Of a stretch of DNA of 64,000 bases, positions 1 to 8,670 are shown piece by piece (position 1 is the first letter of the stretch; the number at the start of each line of letters is the position of its first letter). The stretch is from Clostridia bacterium. GTDB taxonomy: Bacteria; Bacillota; Clostridia; Christensenellales; Borkfalkiaceae. Location of the stretch: the NCBI GenBank assembly GCA_017448355.1, contig JAFSLQ010000050.1, forward strand, positions 33,161 through 97,160, given 5' to 3'. The translations under genes were made by a program, and so were the position numbers. The notes under the pieces are model-generated. The model did not search any database, was not told the origin of the DNA, and worked only from the letters and a program-made list of their open reading frames with translations.

Positions 1-272
1 TCGTTAATAAGCCCCGTGACTGTCTGTGTGCCGTTTAAGAACAAAAGAAGTCCCGTAATTACGCCCAAAAACACCAAAAACATTATGGAAAGGCGGTATT
101 TTTCGTATTTTATGAACACAAAAAGCGCGTAAAGCAAACTAAAAGAGCCCGCGACGGCGTACGGCACGGAATATTTAAGCATAGGTAAAATCGAGATGAT
201 AATATACACCATCGTATAAAATATCAACGATACCTGTCCTAATGATAACTTTACTCTATCTGATTTCTGCAC
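1..272 (-). CDS. Polytopic membrane protein, N-terminal part (cut by window edge)
   Basis: A reading frame opens at a GTG at 272-270, preceded by AGGGTGAT at good spacing, and runs off the left edge without a stop (about 90 codons). The product is very hydrophobic. One segment lies around residues 12-35, followed by at least two more closely spaced ones, with a short basic/aromatic loop between. It overlaps the end of the preceding glycosyltransferase gene by 17 bp, so it is probably translationally coupled and the last visible gene of the polysaccharide operon. Position and topology fit an O-antigen ligase/polymerase (Wzy-like) or a flippase, but the diagnostic C-terminal part is missing. 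The reading frame is well supported; the function is inferred. Confidence 0.65.
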   Translation of the reverse strand, partial: MQKSDRVKLSLGQVSLIFYTMVYIIISILPMLKYSVPYAVAGSFSLLYALFVFIKYEKYRLSIMFLVFLGVITGLLLFLNGTQTVTGLIN

Positions 273-1482
273 TCAAATCACCCTGATATATTTTGCGTAA
301 TTTTGCCATATTTTTATTATAATCGAAATCTTCTTCCACGCGCTTTAAGCAAGCGGAAGAATAAAACTCTTTGCCGACGCTCTTGATTTTGCGCACCGCC
401 GCGATAAGACCGTCCGTATTATGCGGCTCTACCTTTTCGCCGCAACCGTCTTTAACAAGTTCCGCACAGGCAGAAACGTCGTACACCACCGCGGGAGTTC
501 CGCAAGCCATCGCCTCCGCTATGACCTTACCGAAAGTATCCGCCACTGAAAAATGCACGTAAACGTCCGCAAAGGAGTACAACTTAGCAAGTTCTTTTAT
601 GTCGCTTATAAAATCTATATAAACGACGTTATCCCCTTTTACGCTTTGCGAATTACGCCCGATGACAACGACCTGACAATCGCCCACCTTTTCGGCAAAA
701 TCTATTATTTCATTATTCTTTTGCGAATCTTCCGCCCACGCGGCGGCAACGCATATCACCGTAAATTTATTTTTGTCCACGCAGTATTTACTGAGAACGG
801 GTAATACGCTTTTTTTATCATACGGCTTGAACACGTCGCGGTTTACCCAGTTATACAACCGCAAAATTTTAAACTTATTCAAAAAAGACTGCTTAGCCAA
901 ATCCGCAACCCAGTCCGAAACGCCTATAACCGCTTTAACGTTAAGCCTTTCGATAAGTTTCTTTTTATCCGAAAACATTTTCTTTGAAAAATCGAAAGTA
1001 TGGCTTTCGGGATACTCCTTTTTTGCGGGACACCTATTGCATCGAGTTTTCCACCTGTCGCACCCCGTTCTCGTCGGATACGTACATTTGCCCGTAAAAA
1101 TCCAGCAATCGTGTAGGTTTATAACAACGGGCGTCTGCGTCTTTCCCAAATATTTAAACAACATAGGAAGGTTAACAAAATGCCCGTGTAAATTCCTTAA
1201 ATGTATAACGTCCGGCTTTATTTTTTTTATATATTTTATAAGCCTTAACGTGCTGAACAAAGAAAAATACCCTTCAAGCCCCGTCAGTTTTGAAAATATA
1301 TTATGAATACAATACCCAAATTTATTTTCTAATCTATACGCATATTTCGAAGAAGATTTATCCCCTACACCGTACGCAGTATAGCACTCGTCGCCGTGAG
1401 CATTTAAATATTTTTCCACTTCAAAGCAGGTTCTTCCCGTACTTTTTTCGTTATACACTACGTTGATTTGTAAAATTCTCAT
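256..1482 (-). CDS. Glycosyltransferase family 4 (GT-B), surface polysaccharide
   Basis: A 408-residue retaining GT-B glycosyltransferase, expected to act at the cytoplasmic face of the membrane by adding a sugar from a nucleotide donor to a lipid-linked oligosaccharide. The C-terminal half has the GT4 signature: a FGKVIAEAMACGTPAVVY stretch followed by a second glutamate about eight residues on (the E-x7-E donor-binding motif). The N-terminal half has a HDCW motif and a Cys-rich loop (TGKC, GCDRW, CNRCP) typical of a GT4 subgroup in capsule and exopolysaccharide clusters. The ATG start overlaps the upstream glycosyltransferase gene by 32 bp. Donor and acceptor cannot be read from the sequence. 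Confidence 0.88.
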   Translation of the reverse strand: MRILQINVVYNEKSTGRTCFEVEKYLNAHGDECYTAYGVGDKSSSKYAYRLENKFGYCIHNIFSKLTGLEGYFSLFSTLRLIKYIKKIKPDVIHLRNLHGHFVNLPMLFKYLGKTQTPVVINLHDCWIFTGKCTYPTRTGCDRWKTRCNRCPAKKEYPESHTFDFSKKMFSDKKKLIERLNVKAVIGVSDWVADLAKQSFLNKFKILRLYNWVNRDVFKPYDKKSVLPVLSKYCVDKNKFTVICVAAAWAEDSQKNNEIIDFAEKVGDCQVVVIGRNSQSVKGDNVVYIDFISDIKELAKLYSFADVYVHFSVADTFGKVIAEAMACGTPAVVYDVSACAELVKDGCGEKVEPHNTDGLIAAVRKIKSVGKEFYSSACLKRVEEDFDYNKNMAKLRKIYQGDLSAEIR

Positions 1483-2791
1483 ACTTTACTCTATCAATCT
1501 TCCCCAATAAAATAATCTCTTCTATCTTTTGCGACACCATATCCGCGTTATGGTTTTTCTCCGCTAACGCCTTTGCGTTTTCGATAGTCCTTTCACGCAA
1601 TTCTTCGGAAAAAAGCGCGCTTTCAAGTCTTTCTTTTAAATCTGTTTTATCCGTCGCGGTGATAGCGGCGGAGTTCTCTGCTAAATATTCTATTGACGCT
1701 ATATTTTTCGGTCCGTACGCAAAAATGCACGTCCCCGCCGCCAGAATATCGGCAATCTTCGTCGACATAGAATAGGCGACTTTGTAAACGTTTTTCTTTC
1801 TGAAAGACTCCACGTGCAAAACCAAAAGACCATCGGCAATTATTTTTTTAACTTCGTCAGCACCTACCGCGCCGTGAAAAACAATGCCGTTTTTTAGGTT
1901 CAGGTGCTTTAACACCTTGCGCCTGTTCTCCGAAGAATACACGTCAAGAGTATATTCTTCCCCCCTTTCTGCCGATATAGTTTTTAACGCCCTACCTATC
2001 TCCGTAAGCGGCTCGTATCTGTTAAACCCGAGATTGCCAAGATATACTACCGACTTGGTTTTATTATCGCAAGACACGCCCGCCGCACTGTACCCCGTAT
2101 AAACGGTGTATATAGGCTTATCGAAAAGTTTTTTATACGCTTCGGCCATTTTATCGCAAATCGTTATAACAGCCGAAGTCTTTTCGGCGCAACGGTTTAC
2201 GCTTTTCATTAGCCGTTTATAGACGGTTTTACTCAAAAGCGAACGCGGATTCACCCTGTTTATATAATAATCGTCGCAGCAATACATTACCACGGGAATA
2301 TTGAATTCTTCCGCGATTTTATAAGTGATATCGTAAGCGAAAGCATAGTCGCCCGCGGCAAAAAATATCACTTCGGGCTTAAAATCGGCTATCCACTTTT
2401 TCAATTCGTCCGAAAACCATCTTGAGTGTTTCCAGATGAAATTACGCGCAATGAAAATAAGCGAAGACCGCTTTCTTCCAAAGGAATAAATTTTATTTTT
2501 TATGCCCGTGTCCGTTCGGGATGTGGTGCGCGTCGCGTCGATATCCGCTATTCCAAAACTTTTCCCCGTGAGTTTGCACCTTTTAACGACGTTATTAAAA
2601 ACGTCGGTATCGGTTATCCTGAAATAATTGCCGCACACTTTTGAAGTCGGCACTTCGGAGTGAAAGTATAATTCCGCAAGGCTGTCTTTCCCCCAGTCCT
2701 TAAAAAAACTGATGAGAGTTTTACCGAAAGCCGTCCTTTCGTCAAGAACGTTATGCCCTATTATCAACACGCGGGTATTACTTTTTTGCAT
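1451..2791 (-). CDS. Glycosyltransferase, GT4-like
   Basis: A 446-residue protein with the GT-B layout. An N-terminal Rossmann-like half starts with VLIIGHNVLDERTAFGK. A central VVYLGNLGFNRYEPL stretch marks the start of the donor-binding domain, followed by DVYSSE and an ADILAAGTCIFAYGP segment, equivalent to the GT4 donor-site region. The second glutamate of E-x7-E is poorly placed, so the fit is looser than for the downstream neighbour. The gene overlaps its upstream neighbour by 14 bp and its downstream neighbour by 32 bp, so it belongs to the same operon. It probably extends the same glycan; specificity is unknown. Confidence 0.78.
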   Translation of the reverse strand: MQKSNTRVLIIGHNVLDERTAFGKTLISFFKDWGKDSLAELYFHSEVPTSKVCGNYFRITDTDVFNNVVKRCKLTGKSFGIADIDATRTTSRTDTGIKNKIYSFGRKRSSLIFIARNFIWKHSRWFSDELKKWIADFKPEVIFFAAGDYAFAYDITYKIAEEFNIPVVMYCCDDYYINRVNPRSLLSKTVYKRLMKSVNRCAEKTSAVITICDKMAEAYKKLFDKPIYTVYTGYSAAGVSCDNKTKSVVYLGNLGFNRYEPLTEIGRALKTISAERGEEYTLDVYSSENRRKVLKHLNLKNGIVFHGAVGADEVKKIIADGLLVLHVESFRKKNVYKVAYSMSTKIADILAAGTCIFAYGPKNIASIEYLAENSAAITATDKTDLKERLESALFSEELRERTIENAKALAEKNHNADMVSQKIEEIILLGKIDRVKYENFTNQRSV

Positions 2792-4007
2792 TTTGCTCCC
2801 CGTTTCGCTTAGAAATTATCTCGTTATAAATCCTTTCGCAATTGTTGTTGTCGTGGAACGCAAAAAATTCTTCCGCCCGCTTTGCGTAAACTTCTTCAAC
2901 GGCAAAATCGGAATTTATAATATTTATGCACTCTTTTTTAAGCGCGCCTTCGTCATAGCAAACCTTTCCGAAACCATCCTGTTCGTCGTCGAAATATCCT
3001 TTATGGTAATGCCCTTCGTGATATTTTTCCAAGTCAAACTGGTAATAAATAAGGGGCTTACGCATATACGCAAAGTCGAAATACACGCTTGAAAAATCGG
3101 TTATCATCATAGCCGCAGTTTTCATAAGCGTTTGCAAATCGTCTTTCCCGTTATCGGAAACTACTATCCTGTCGGATAAGCCGATAAAATGTTTTTCGTA
3201 CTTTTGCATATTCGGATGCAGAAAAAACACTATTTTTAAGTTCTTTTCTTCTAACGCGTTTAAAACTTCGCTATCTGTCAAAAACTCACGCCACGCCTTA
3301 TAATACTCGGTATTTTCAAAGTGATAAATATCGTCGTATTTTTTATATTCTTTGATAGGGCGAGCAAGCCACTCGCGACTGGTCGGAAGAACGAGAATAA
3401 ATTTCTTGTCCGTTTCTTCGTTAAACAAATTATCATACCGCGCAAGCCCCGTAAGTTTCATCACGTTTTCGGGATAGCCAAAAGTTTTTTCACTGTATTC
3501 GAGTTCTCTTTTTGCCGAGCAAACAAATAGCCATACTTTCGTAACATTATAATAAAGCCATTTTAAATCGTCTTTTATTACGCCATGCTGTAAAAATACT
3601 CTTCTGTTTTTTCTTAATCCGTAAATTTCGAGAAAATGGCATACGGCGGCGTTTGGCTTACCTTCTTTTTGCGAACTGATATTTATGTCCGCCGCAAGAT
3701 AATATATCCAGTGTTTAAGTGAGCCGAATTTTATTACCGATTTTTTATCTATATCCGCCACTTTTTTATAGTCGGGCGATTTTTTCTTTATTGCATAAAA
3801 ACATTTTTGTTCGGGATGATTTTCTTTAACGTATTTATAAAACCAGTACCCGTTGTCGCGGGCTTCAGCCGTTCTTTCGCAGACAAGCCAAAGATTTTTA
3901 TGCCTGATTTTAAAAATCCAAGACATAGGCAGCGCTAATAAAAACACGAACCCCGCTAAAATATCTTTAAATTTAACGAATCTTAACTGTTTGAAAAAGT
4001 ATCTCAT
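2778..4007 (-). CDS. CDP-glycerol glycerophosphotransferase family protein (TagB/TagF-like)
   Basis: A 409-residue member of the Glyphos_transf family, which transfers glycerol-phosphate (or ribitol-phosphate) from a CDP-activated donor to make teichoic-acid-like chains. Visible family landmarks are an N-terminal hydrophobic anchor (about residues 17-32), a central QHGVIKDDLKW stretch, and the conserved C-terminal FLHPNM and MITDFSSVYFDFAYMRKPLIYY segments, followed by the YHEGHY.KGYF loop. The length is close to that of single-domain TagB-type enzymes. Its place among glycosyltransferases suggests a phosphate-containing polymer or a glycerol-phosphate decoration. The gene starts 3 bp after the upstream GT2 gene. 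Confidence 0.88.
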   Translation of the reverse strand: MRYFFKQLRFVKFKDILAGFVFLLALPMSWIFKIRHKNLWLVCERTAEARDNGYWFYKYVKENHPEQKCFYAIKKKSPDYKKVADIDKKSVIKFGSLKHWIYYLAADINISSQKEGKPNAAVCHFLEIYGLRKNRRVFLQHGVIKDDLKWLYYNVTKVWLFVCSAKRELEYSEKTFGYPENVMKLTGLARYDNLFNEETDKKFILVLPTSREWLARPIKEYKKYDDIYHFENTEYYKAWREFLTDSEVLNALEEKNLKIVFFLHPNMQKYEKHFIGLSDRIVVSDNGKDDLQTLMKTAAMMITDFSSVYFDFAYMRKPLIYYQFDLEKYHEGHYHKGYFDDEQDGFGKVCYDEGALKKECINIINSDFAVEEVYAKRAEEFFAFHDNNNCERIYNEIISKRNGEQNAKK

Positions 4008-4010
4008 TTA

Positions 4011-4838
4011 TTACTTTACTTTTTTACGCAACGCGGTTCTATAAAAAAATCTTTTAAGAAAAGCGGGCGACATAACGAACACAAAACACTTAAAACAACT
4101 TATAAACGACGTAAACAAACTATGTTTGCCTTTTTGTCTTAAATATTTCTGGTCTTTGCACCAGTCTTTAAAAAGCCTAAATCCACCGCGGCGGGAAACC
4201 ATACCGTTTCCCACTCTCACGTTGACTAAAACTTCCTGAATATTATAAAACCTGCAACCTTCTACCCACATATGCGCGTAGAGTGAATAATCTTCGTTTA
4301 CGGTATCTCTGCCATACCCGCCCGCCTTTTCGACTGCGGACTTTTTTATCATCGCGCTGACATTGTTTATCGGCGTTCTGCTTTTGAAAGCCTTTACTAT
4401 ATCGTCGTGATTTTCGGGCACAACCCTTACGCTATCGGTATCTCCGACCGTCTCTCTGAACTCTTTTATCCAGCCGCCTATAACACTTAAATCGGGATTG
4501 CTTTCAATCACCTTTAACTGTTTACTAAACCTGTCCGAAACGGAAATATCGTCGGAGTCCATACGGGCAAACCACTCGTATTTTAAATACTTAAATCCTT
4601 CCGCGGACGCTTTGCTTTGCCCCTGATTTTCGTCAAGTCTGACTATCTCTAAAATATCGGGAAACAAATTTTTATATCTATTTACAACTTCTTCTAACGA
4701 CTCTTTTACCGCCCCGTCGTAAACTAATACAACCTGAGCGGGCTTTACGGTCTGTTCGGTCAAAATGCTACCGAGTGCCTGCTCGATATTTTCAGCCGTT
4801 TCGCCGATATAAGTCGTCATGAGCACCGAAAACTTCAT
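4011..4838 (-). CDS. Glycosyltransferase family 2 (GT-A)
   Basis: A 275-residue inverting GT2 enzyme. It opens with FSVLMTTYIGE, the first strand of the nucleotide-binding fold. It continues with VVLVYDGAV and carries the metal/donor motif at RMDSDD, then the SDRFSKQL acceptor-side stretch and VIGGWIKEF. The C-terminus ends in a basic, hydrophobic tail that may associate with the membrane. It follows the aminotransferase gene by 1 bp, so translation is probably coupled. Sugar specificity cannot be read. Confidence 0.87.
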   Translation of the reverse strand: MKFSVLMTTYIGETAENIEQALGSILTEQTVKPAQVVLVYDGAVKESLEEVVNRYKNLFPDILEIVRLDENQGQSKASAEGFKYLKYEWFARMDSDDISVSDRFSKQLKVIESNPDLSVIGGWIKEFRETVGDTDSVRVVPENHDDIVKAFKSRTPINNVSAMIKKSAVEKAGGYGRDTVNEDYSLYAHMWVEGCRFYNIQEVLVNVRVGNGMVSRRGGFRLFKDWCKDQKYLRQKGKHSLFTSFISCFKCFVFVMSPAFLKRFFYRTALRKKVK

Positions 4839-4839
4839 A

Positions 4840-5766
4840 TCAATACACCGGCGTAATTTTTATATCGGAATAAATTTTTTCGCCCTTAACGACGGCAAGA
4901 TATTCGCTGTGAACCTTTTCCGTCACAAAGCCCGCTTCTCCGCCGTTCAGTTTTTGACCGTCCACGCTGAGTATCGGGGTTATTTCCATAGCCGAACCGC
5001 ATAAAAACGCTTCGTCCGCGGTATAAAGTTCCGTTTTATCTATCGAACGCTCGATAGCGTTAAACCCAAGTCTCGGCGCAATTTTTATAACCGTATCTCT
5101 CGTTATGCTCTCTAATACCGAATCGGTAAGCAGCGGAGTGATAAGCGTTTTATCCTGAACGATAAACAGGCACGAACCCGGACCTTCGGATAACTTTCCG
5201 AACCGGTTAAGAAAAACGCAGGTGTCGTACCCGTTTTTAAGCGCCTCGCGCTGTCCCATACGGCTGTTTATATAGTTTGCGCCGCATTTAATTCTCGGCG
5301 ACATCATATCTTCCGATATTCTTCTCCAAGAAGACACGCACACGTTTAATCCCGTTTTGTTATATTCTTTACCGGTATTGCGTTTCGGTATAGGTGCAAC
5401 GAACATACCGACAGGCTCTGCTGCCCCCCACGAACCGAAACCGTCCACGAACAACGTTTGCCTTACAGAAAGATTTTCGTCGTATTCGTTAGCCTTGATT
5501 GCGTCGATAAGCGCCTTTTTCATCTCGTCTTTTGAAAACGGACAATTTATTTCCAGCATCTCTGCCGAACGCAACAGTCTTTCGTAATGGTCGTCAAGTC
5601 TAAATGCGTATAACTGTTTCTGTTCTTCGTTAAAGTAGCAAGGTATACCTTCGAATACGTTTAAGCCGAACTGCGCGGTCGGTGCTAAAACGTTTATTTT
5701 CGCGTCGTTAACGTTTACTATTTCGCCGTTATACCAAATAAATCTGTTTTCTACCGTTGTTTTCAT
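4840..5766 (-). CDS. Class IV PLP aminotransferase (branched-chain aminotransferase-like)
   Basis: A 308-residue fold-type IV PLP enzyme, the family of IlvE and D-amino-acid aminotransferase. It has the N-terminal FIWYNGEIV motif, a VFEGIPCY segment and the RIKCGANYINS stretch, where Lys160 is the expected PLP-binding lysine. A GYDTCVFLNRFGKLSEG segment carries the conserved glutamate near residue 194. Length and motifs fit IlvE. Its location between an initiating sugar transferase and a GT2 gene is unusual for amino-acid biosynthesis. It may supply an amino or keto acid used to decorate the polymer, together with the decarboxylase and aldolase upstream. That role is inference. Confidence 0.82.
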   Translation of the reverse strand: MKTTVENRFIWYNGEIVNVNDAKINVLAPTAQFGLNVFEGIPCYFNEEQKQLYAFRLDDHYERLLRSAEMLEINCPFSKDEMKKALIDAIKANEYDENLSVRQTLFVDGFGSWGAAEPVGMFVAPIPKRNTGKEYNKTGLNVCVSSWRRISEDMMSPRIKCGANYINSRMGQREALKNGYDTCVFLNRFGKLSEGPGSCLFIVQDKTLITPLLTDSVLESITRDTVIKIAPRLGFNAIERSIDKTELYTADEAFLCGSAMEITPILSVDGQKLNGGEAGFVTEKVHSEYLAVVKGEKIYSDIKITPVY

Positions 5767-5785
5767 AAAGACGTTATTCCCTTTT

Positions 5786-6478
5786 TTAGATTTCGTCGTC
5801 GGGCAAATGCGCTATTCTTATTATCTCTTCTTCGGCAAGGATTGCGGACTGGTCGTCGCTTAACGCACCGTCTACCTTTTCTTCGTAAATATCCTGTCTT
5901 TTAAATACCTTTACCACCGTGCCGAAAAGTATTCTTATATCGGTAAAAATACCGTGCTTTTTAAATAAGTCGATATATTGATTGTCGTATTCGACTTTTT
6001 CGTCCCAAGAAATTTCGTTTCTGCCCTTTACCTGCGCTAAGCCCGTGATGCCGCCTTTCATTTCGAACCGCTTTTTATAACGTTTGTTTAAGGTATCGAA
6101 GTCGCCGAGTTCGTAAACCACAGACGGCCGCGGCCCGACAATCGAAATGTCGCCCTTAAACACGTTTAGAAGTTGCGGCAGTTCGTCTATACTCGTATTG
6201 CGCATAAACCGCCCGATTTTGGTTACTCGCGGGTCGTCTTTATAATTGAAAAGCCCCGCGCCCTGTTTTTCGGCGTCCACCACCATAGAACGGAATTTAT
6301 ACATTTTGAAAATTCTGCCGTTTTTCGTCCTGCGTTCCTGCTTAAAAATGACAGGACCTTTACTGTCGCATTTTATCGCGATGGCAAAAACGGCAAACAG
6401 CGGGATTAAAAGTATAAGCGCGATACCGCTAATCAATATATCAAAAAATCTTTTTAAGAATTTATTAATTAAATACAT
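5786..6478 (-). CDS. Initiating bacterial sugar transferase (undecaprenyl-phosphate phosphoglycosyltransferase)
   Basis: A monotopic phosphoglycosyltransferase that loads the first sugar-phosphate onto undecaprenyl phosphate. It has the N-terminal KRFFDI and a re-entrant hydrophobic segment (about residues 10-32). These are followed by [23 protein letters not shown], the [14 protein letters not shown] segment and [10 protein letters not shown], all diagnostic of the family. The open frame extends 13 codons further upstream, but the ATG at 6478 is chosen: it gives the usual N-terminus and lies 7 bp after the preceding stop. No strong ribosome binding site is visible, so coupling is likely. It marks this cluster as a lipid-linked glycan pathway. 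Confidence 0.9.
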   Translation of the reverse strand: MYLINKFLKRFFDILISGIALILLIPLFAVFAIAIKCDSKGPVIFKQERRTKNGRIFKMYKFRSMVVDAEKQGAGLFNYKDDPRVTKIGRFMRNTSIDELPQLLNVFKGDISIVGPRPSVVYELGDFDTLNKRYKKRFEMKGGITGLAQVKGRNEISWDEKVEYDNQYIDLFKKHGIFTDIRILFGTVVKVFKRQDIYEEKVDGALSDDQSAILAEEEIIRIAHLPDDEI

Positions 6479-6485
6479 TTCACAA

Positions 6486-7697
6486 CTAAAACGTAAACGT
6501 ATGGAAAATGTCGTCAAAACATTCCCCGCGCTTAATCACTTCAACGCCTTTATCCGTTATTTCCAAAACGGGAAAATTCGGCAATATAAAAGGCGGTTTC
6601 AAAACTACGGAATAAGACCCCGCGTTGCCGAACACGGCAAAATCGCCTACTGCAAGTTTTCCGTTGAAATGTTTATACAAGTAATCCGATTCTATACAGG
6701 TAAACCCGCCGAAATCCAAATTTTCGTATTCTTTTTGCTTTTCGCCCATTGAAACTATTTCTATCGGCGGATTTTTCTTGTTTAAAGTAGGATTGATATT
6801 ATATATACTGCCAAGAAGCGTCGCTATATTTTTACCGCGGATATTTTTAATATTTACGACTTTTGAAACGAATTTCATACAGTCGCCGACCAAAGCACTA
6901 CCCGGCTCGATAACAAGTTCCGGCTTAAAAATTTCGTCTTTATATCTTTCGGCAAAAACCGTCGCAACTTCCTTTGCGTACTCGCGGTAAGTCGGAATAT
7001 ATCCGTCGAACTGCGCTTTTAAACTATCCGCCATTTTCCCGAACAGCCCGCCGCCTAAATCTATCCTTTTCGGCGTTATTTTCAGCGCGTCGATTAGCGC
7101 GAGCATTTTTTCCGCTCTCGGTTTCCACGTTTCCAACTTTCTCGTCGCAAAATGGCATTGAAGCCCTATGAAATTCAAATTCGGGTACGAATCAAAAAGC
7201 GCAAGCGCATTTTTAAAATCATCGGACTCTACGTCGAAACCGAATCGCGAAACAACCCCGTCGCCTATATCAAAGTTGCACCTTATGCCAAGATTAATAG
7301 TGTTTTTCGGATATTTTTCGGCAATTTGCCTGATAAAATCACTTTCATATAACGAATCTATGTTAACGATAACGCCTAAAACTATCAACCGTTCTAATTC
7401 TTTCAGGTTTTTGTACGGTCCGTTCCAAATAATGTTTTGTGGTTTTACGCCGACTTTTAATGCAATTTCGGCTTCCATATCCGAAACTACTTCGGCATAT
7501 CCGCCGAGTTCGTTTACGAGTTTGCAAAACTTAGGCGTATAATTCGTCTTATAAGAATACGCAATATTAAAGTGCGGATATATTTCCGAAAACGCCTTTT
7601 TCAGTTCCGCATAGTTTTGCGCGAACTGTTTACTGTCAAGAAGATAAAACGCGTCACCGAAATTTTTACTTAAATTTTGTAATATTTGTTTATTCAT
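6486..7697 (-). CDS. Fold-type III PLP decarboxylase (diaminopimelate/ornithine decarboxylase family)
   Basis: A 403-residue member of the alanine-racemase-fold decarboxylases (LysA, ODC2, carboxynorspermidine decarboxylase). The PLP lysine is expected at Lys50 in AYSYKTN. A GLQCHFATR stretch, the DLGGGLFG glycine loop and a late GFTCIESDYL segment match family landmarks; the cysteine near residue 338 is the position that completes the active site in dimers. Its position in a glycan operon, 7 bp before the initiating transferase and overlapping the aldolase gene by 8 bp, argues against simple lysine synthesis. It may make an amine or amino acid for the surface polymer. Substrate unknown. Confidence 0.85.
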   Translation of the reverse strand: MNKQILQNLSKNFGDAFYLLDSKQFAQNYAELKKAFSEIYPHFNIAYSYKTNYTPKFCKLVNELGGYAEVVSDMEAEIALKVGVKPQNIIWNGPYKNLKELERLIVLGVIVNIDSLYESDFIRQIAEKYPKNTINLGIRCNFDIGDGVVSRFGFDVESDDFKNALALFDSYPNLNFIGLQCHFATRKLETWKPRAEKMLALIDALKITPKRIDLGGGLFGKMADSLKAQFDGYIPTYREYAKEVATVFAERYKDEIFKPELVIEPGSALVGDCMKFVSKVVNIKNIRGKNIATLLGSIYNINPTLNKKNPPIEIVSMGEKQKEYENLDFGGFTCIESDYLYKHFNGKLAVGDFAVFGNAGSYSVVLKPPFILPNFPVLEITDKGVEVIKRGECFDDIFHTFTF

Positions 7698-8529
7698 TAA
7701 CTCTTACTTTCTTTATGCGTTCGACGATATAGTCAACGCATTGTTCGGTCGCTTTTTTATTTTCCGCAAAATCATTTTTTGTATACTTTTCTACAGTCCG
7801 CTCAAAATCTCTCATCTTTTTTATATTCATTTCGAATAAAAGTTCCACTTCCGTTATAGCACCTATCTCTTCCGCGTCGCAAAAACTTCTCGATAAAATC
7901 ACCATAGTAGAACCCAAACGGTAATGCTCGGCGATTATTCTTTCGGACGGCAACAGCCCGTCGCCTATTTTTGCTATTCCGCCGAATCCGAACGGAATTT
8001 TGTTTTTAAGAAGTTTTTGACAAATCTCTTCAACTAAACCGCTGGTAAGCGGTTCGAACATAAACGTTAACCCATAACTTAAATGCAAGTCGTTAAGTCC
8101 GATATACACTTCGTCTATAAACTCGTTTTTAAGAACTTCGCCAAGGCAGTTTACCGCCTCTTTCGTTTCCAAAAGCAAAGTAGTTTTTACGCGCCCGTGA
8201 ATTAAATTAAGAAAGTTATCCGTCTCTTCCTTACTTTTCCACATAGGAAGCATTATTCGTTGCGCGCCGAAAGCGATTGCCTGTTCGATTTCGTTTACGG
8301 AATTATCGTGCCAAGGGTTTACCCTTACCATAAGTTCGGATTTTGTCAAAACACCCGCCATTATCTTTATATCGCTTATCGTATGATGCGATTTTACGGA
8401 ATTAACACTTTTTTGCCTATCTTCTTTCCCGATGTTTTCAAGGTCAATCCATATTCTATCGACGCCGTTTTTTTCCGCAATCAAAGCGACGGCGGGATTA
8501 TTCGTTATATACATTAGTTGCAATGGCAT
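7690..8529 (-). CDS. HpcH/HpaI aldolase/citrate lyase-type TIM-barrel protein
   Basis: A 279-residue TIM barrel resembling the HpcH/HpaI and citrate lyase beta families. Visible features are DRIWIDLEN near the N-terminus, ELMVRVNPWHD (an arginine and acidic residues at the usual substrate/metal region), AQRIMLPMWKS, TTLLLETKEAV (a metal-binding glutamate position) and VYIGLNDLHLSYG. Such enzymes make or cleave C-C bonds with pyruvate- or acetyl-derived donors using Mg2+ or Mn2+. It is the first gene of the operon, with a promoter about 40 bp upstream. With the PLP decarboxylase and aminotransferase it could build an unusual acid or amino-acid substituent. The family call is firm; the role is inferred. 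Confidence 0.8.
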   Translation of the reverse strand: MPLQLMYITNNPAVALIAEKNGVDRIWIDLENIGKEDRQKSVNSVKSHHTISDIKIMAGVLTKSELMVRVNPWHDNSVNEIEQAIAFGAQRIMLPMWKSKEETDNFLNLIHGRVKTTLLLETKEAVNCLGEVLKNEFIDEVYIGLNDLHLSYGLTFMFEPLTSGLVEEICQKLLKNKIPFGFGGIAKIGDGLLPSERIIAEHYRLGSTMVILSRSFCDAEEIGAITEVELLFEMNIKKMRDFERTVEKYTKNDFAENKKATEQCVDYIVERIKKVRVNE

Positions 8530-8565
8530 AATAAACTCCGTATTTGAATATAATTCGACTAATAA

Positions 8566-8594
8566 ATTATAACACCAAACAAATTTAATATCAA
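8566..8594 (-). promoter_or_regulatory. SigmaA promoter of the polysaccharide operon
   Basis: On the minus strand TTGATA (8594-8589) and TATAAT (8571-8566) are separated by exactly 17 bp. They lie about 37 bp upstream of the aldolase start codon, which has an ACGGAG ribosome binding site. It is the only strong promoter seen for the operon running to the left edge. Confidence 0.75.
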
Positions 8595-8610
8595 GTAATC
8601 TCGGTAAAAT

Positions 8611-8648
8611 AAAAAACGCCGCTTAATATTTATCAAAGCGACGTTTTA
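8611..8648 (-). terminator. Intrinsic terminator after the HtrA-like gene
   Basis: Read on the minus strand, AAAACGTCGCTT and AAGCGGCGTTTT form a stem around an 11-nt loop, followed by TTATTTT. It lies about 20 bp after the HtrA-like stop codon and just upstream of the polysaccharide operon promoter, separating the two units. Confidence 0.75.
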
Positions 8649-8670
8649 ATGATTTTTTAATAATTTATAC

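Noticed and set aside
773-1306. Plus-strand open frame of 177 codons inside the GT4 gene
   Set aside because: It lies opposite a well-supported glycosyltransferase, shows no family pattern and has no ribosome binding site.
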